Source: Lamellibrachia columna (taxonomy: Eukaryota; Annelida; Polychaeta; Sabellida; Siboglinidae). From it: DNA of 64,000 nucleotides. Made by a program: the position numbers and the translations under genes. The stretch covers positions 13,034,282 to 13,098,281 of the forward strand of contig OY759262.1 in NCBI GenBank assembly GCA_963662155.1. The letters are read 5' to 3'. The notes below the pieces were generated by a model. The model had not been told where the DNA came from, did not search any database, and saw only the letters and a program-made list of their open reading frames with translations. Within the stretch, counting starts at the first letter, position 1; each line of letters opens with the position of its first letter. Shown in pieces: positions 60,752 to 64,000 of the stretch.

Positions 60752-61834
60752 CACATACTGAGAATGTACGACGTGTAGGAATACTGGAAGGTTATGCTTC
60801 CGTTCACGGGCAACATACTGAGAATGTACGACGTGTAGGAATACTGGAAGGTTATGCTTCCGTTCACGGGCAACATACTGAGAATGTACGACGTGTAGGA
60901 ATACTGGAAGGTTATGCTTCCGTTCACGGGCAACATACTGAGAATGTACGACGTGTAGGAATACTGGAAGGTTATGCTTCCGTTCACGGGCAACATACTG
61001 AGAATGTACGACGTGTAGGAATACTGGAAGGTTATGCTTCCGTTCACGGGCAACATACTGAGAATGTACGACGTGTAGGAATACTGGAAGGTTATGCTTC
61101 CGTTCACGGGCAACATACTGAGAATGTACGACGTGTAGGAATACTGGAAGGTTATGCTTCCGTTCACGGGCAACATACTGAGAATGTACGACGTGTAGGA
61201 ATACTGGAAGGTTATGCTTCCGTTCACGAGCAACATACTGAGAATGTACGACGTGTAGGAATACTGGAAGGATATGCTTCCGTTCACGGGCAACATACTG
61301 AGAATGTACGAAGTGTAGGAATACTGGAAGGTTATGCTTCCGTTCACGGGCAACATACTGAGAATGTACGACGTGTAGGAATACTGGAAGGTTATGCTTC
61401 CGTTCACGGGCAACATACTGAGAATGTACGACGTGTAGGAATACTGGAAAGTTATGCTTCCGTTCACGGGCAACATACTGAGAATGTACGACGTGTAGGA
61501 ATACTGGAAGGTTATGCTTCCGTTCACGGGCAACATACTGAGAATGTACGACGTGTAGGAATACTGGAAGGTTATGCTTCCGTTCACGGGCAACATACTG
61601 AGAATGTACGACGTGTAGGAATACTGGAAGGTTATGCTTCCGTTCACGGGCAACATACTGAGAATGTAAGACGTGTAGGAATACTGGAAGGTTATGCTTC
61701 CGTTCACGGGCAACATACTGAGAATGTACGACGTGTAGGAATACTGGAAGGTTATGCTTCCGTTCACGGGCAACATACTGAGAATGTAAGACGTGTAGGA
61801 ATACTGGAAGGTTATGCTTCCGTTCACGGGCAAC
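60752..61834. repeat. 60-bp tandem array, 18 nearly identical copies
   Basis: The unit begins ACATACTGAGAATGTACGAC and ends CTTCCGTTCACGGGCA, with an exact period of 60. Only about six single-base differences are visible among 18 copies. Because 60 is a multiple of three, three frames stay open through the array: one plus (TENVRRVGILEGYASVHGQH per unit) and two minus. No splice or start context supports any of them as a gene. Confidence 0.97.
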
Positions 61835-62174
61835 GGAAACACGACGGGCTGGAAACATTTATAATTATTCTTCGCTCGTACGCCCATGTATATAAAACGA
61901 CATATTTCAGACCAAGACTGGATCATAAAATACATTCACTAAGGTTACGTAAGTAGCATTACATCACACTCACACAACAACACTTGCCTACATGGATAAA
62001 TTGCAGACAGTCGACGCAATTTGGCTGAATGGAATGACGTATAATGGCATGCCTATCAACGATAAAACGACCAACGGTGTCAATCAGTAAACTGTAGAAT
62101 TGTTGGAACGAGGAGGCACATTATGTTGGAATTGTCGTCAGGTTCTGGTTAACGGGGTGCTTAATCAAATCGAT

Positions 62175-62655
62175 TTTTTTTGCTAGTCTCATTTCAAATT
62201 AAGTTTGCGAAAAATCAAACCTACCTAGTATCCACTGCAACATGCTAGCTCGTTTGTGAAACTTTTGTATGTAGTTTTTTTGTGTGAAAACGTCAGACAA
62301 ACTATTAAATTAATGGTTGTCCAAGCATTAACTGAAGTGAAAATCAAAATGCTAAAAAATCACGATTTTCTTCCTTGATGAAATTTCGTAACATTGTCAT
62401 GTGATCAGCAAGAGGATTGAAGTCACGCCCATGATCAGCATTGACCCACACAGTGTTTACAATTTCGAATATCCACTGTTTTGATCCTTACCAGATCTAA
62501 CGACTGAAGTCAATACTTTCGATGATTTGAACAAAAATAGGCATTTTAAAAATTAAATCCACTACGGATGTTACATAAACTATTAACACACTACATATTT
62601 GGACACCATTGAACCGGATTTGCAATAGACTAAATAAGTCGAGGAAGCAATTTTA
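62175..62655. repeat. Dispersed repeat, copy 2 (related to 28315-28685)
   Basis: GTTTGCGAAAAATCAAACCT, ACGTCAGACAAACTATTA, GATGATTTGAACAAAAA and ATTGAACCGGATTTGC match the order of blocks in the copy at 28315-28685. Divergence is high. It lies directly before a THAP-like relic and may be part of the same element. Confidence 0.5.
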
Positions 62656-62905
62656 ATCATAGCGCACATATAAGAGGTTTGTTTTTGTCACTGGTTTATG
62701 ACATATTTATATACCTATATATTTATATACCTATAAACTAGTCGCAAAAGCAAACACCTTTGATATGTGCGGGTCGACGAAGCGTGATGCCTATACGAGC
62801 CAGTTAACTTTAATATATTACATGTACGTTAACCTGTCACAAGCTATTGGCATTCAATGGTGTAAAGTAGGCCCGACATTAAACGGTACCTTGGCAAACA
62901 TCTAG

Positions 62906-63089
62906 ATGGTGCACAACTGTATAATGCCTGGTTGTGTCAGTACAGGGCAGAATAAAAATTAACCCTGCATGAATTTCCGCTCGAGAAAACGCTTCACTGT
63001 CGCGGTGACAGCCATTTTCCAGACGACGCGATCGCATTTTTAACCGACGACCTTTTTGGCTGGTGGGTCAATTCAGTACAGTTCTACTA
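62906..63089 (+). pseudogene. THAP-like zinc finger relic
   Basis: One frame reads MVHNCIMPGCVSTGQ, like the start of a THAP domain (C2CH zinc finger with CxxxC near the N-terminus). After a frameshift or stop the next frame reads LHEFPLEKTLHCRGDSHF, resembling the later HxFP and C..H part. THAP domains occur in P-element-like transposases and in host proteins. The short, broken frame suggests a decayed transposon. Confidence 0.35.
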
Positions 63090-63334
63090 ATAAAAACCAG
63101 TCTCTGGAAAAGTCGTCGCTGTTAAAAGAAGTGTCATCGCCACTGTCTGCTAACTGCTGCACCACTGCCATCTCCAGCCGAGTGCTGACGTCACACTAAA
63201 TGAGTCAGCAAATAATCACTTATTATGTATTGTCCGTTAAAATCCCTGCTGTCCGATACTTTTAGAGGTGTCATAATTGGCATCCGACCTATCTAGCAGT
63301 ACACGTCACAGGCACCCTGATAATAATTCGAACT

Positions 63335-64000
63335 TGGAGAAATCGTGAATAGATTGAACACAGTGTTCAATGAATATCATCTAATGTTGAACCTGCAGAA
63401 AACGGAAGTCATGATGATTGGAAGAAGGCATCATAATCTGAACACCAAAATCGCGAAATATTAGCTGAAGCAAGTGACATCCTTCAAATACACAGGCAGC
63501 ACCATCAACGAGCAGGGAAATATGGAAGATGAAATTAACAACCAGATTACCAAGTACAACCGGAATGTAGGATGTATGTACAGACTGTTGAAAGACAAAC
63601 AAGTGCCTAAGAAAGCCAAACAGATCATTTTAAGGCCTATGCTCCTCTTTGGACCTTGACAAAGATACTTAAAAGTCGAATCACTGCAGTAGACATGAAA
63701 GCCATGCGAATGACACAGGGTATCACCACATAGGATAGACGGCAAAATGACCGTCTCTATTTGGAGAGCAAGATCACACCAATTGTAGAAGTGATCAAGA
63801 TGAATAAATTGAGATGGTATGGTCATGTGATGAGAAGAGAAGATGATTCTGTCATAAAAGTGGCACTATGCATAAAGATGACGTGAACGAAACCGAGAGG
63901 AAGGCCCGGGTTACGATGGATCAACAACATCAGCCGCCGTCTGGAGGGAAAGATACCGAGAGGAAGGTCCAGGTTACGATGGATCAACAACATCAGCAGC
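63335..64000 (+). pseudogene. C-terminal part of an endonuclease-RT LINE, degraded, running off the window
   Basis: Frames read NLQKTEVMMIGRR, then VTSFKYTGSTINEQGNMEDE and INNQITKYNRNVGCMYRLL, then NKLRWYGHVMRREDDS, and finally KPRGRPGLRWINNIS. This is the usual order at the C-terminus of LINE reverse transcriptases of the type ending GRPRxRWxDxI. Several stops and frameshifts interrupt it. The last piece is duplicated at the edge (63893-63940 and 63957-64000). Confidence 0.75.

Noticed and set aside
60620..61956. Frames of about 400 residues made of a 20-residue repeat
   Set aside because: They come from the 60-bp tandem array and are open on both strands at once, so there is no evidence for a gene. 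Kept as a repeat and a finding only.

Overview
This window looks like nuclear DNA from a bilaterian invertebrate. The genes are split by GT-AG introns. The DNA between and within them is AT-rich and full of microsatellites, minisatellites, LINEs, SINE-like copies, MITEs and fold-back elements. The proteins and repeat content would fit a lophotrochozoan such as a mollusc, but nothing seen here proves the phylum. There is no prokaryotic operon, CRISPR array, rRNA or free-standing tRNA gene.

Four host genes can be supported. (1) 2191-4340, minus: the large N-terminal coding exon of a Prospero/PROX transcription factor; the exons for its homeo-prospero domain lie outside the window, beyond position 1. 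(2) 9841-24253, plus: DLST, the succinyltransferase E2 of the 2-oxoglutarate dehydrogenase complex, with 13 coding exons (one tentative) and a good NRF-1-type site just before its ATG. (3) 28803-36388, minus: a DNAJC4-like membrane J-domain protein with six coding exons. (4) 40899-55126, plus: a short-chain dehydrogenase close to retinol dehydrogenase 13, with seven coding exons. Prospero and DLST are divergent, as are the DNAJC4-like gene and the RDH13-like gene. The two metabolic genes are probably unrelated in pathway.

Mobile DNA is mainly intronic. A CR1/L2-type LINE (17709-21870) lies antisense in DLST intron 9. A second PHD-finger LINE (about 48505-52473) lies antisense in the last RDH13 intron and ends right at the donor site of exon 6. 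LINE 3' fragments lie at 22790-22985 and at the right edge. There are tRNA-headed SINE copies with an L2-like tail, a MITE family with CTTGGGGTCAATTACA-type termini, two long inverted repeats filling RDH13 intron 2, and a 396-bp near-perfect palindrome at 52745-53140. Large tandem arrays include a 26-bp satellite (about 101 copies) inside a DNAJC4 intron and, from 54 to 62 kb, arrays with units of 47, 51, 32, 20, about 30 and 60 bp.

The most interesting pattern is that three of the genes each carry a tandem duplication across a 3' splice site, copying the intron end plus the first exon bases: 21 bp x2 in DLST exon 10, 81 bp x4 in DNAJC4-like exon 5, and 23 bp x about 28 in RDH13-like exon 4. 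Each creates a ladder of candidate acceptors, and two of the three keep the reading frame.
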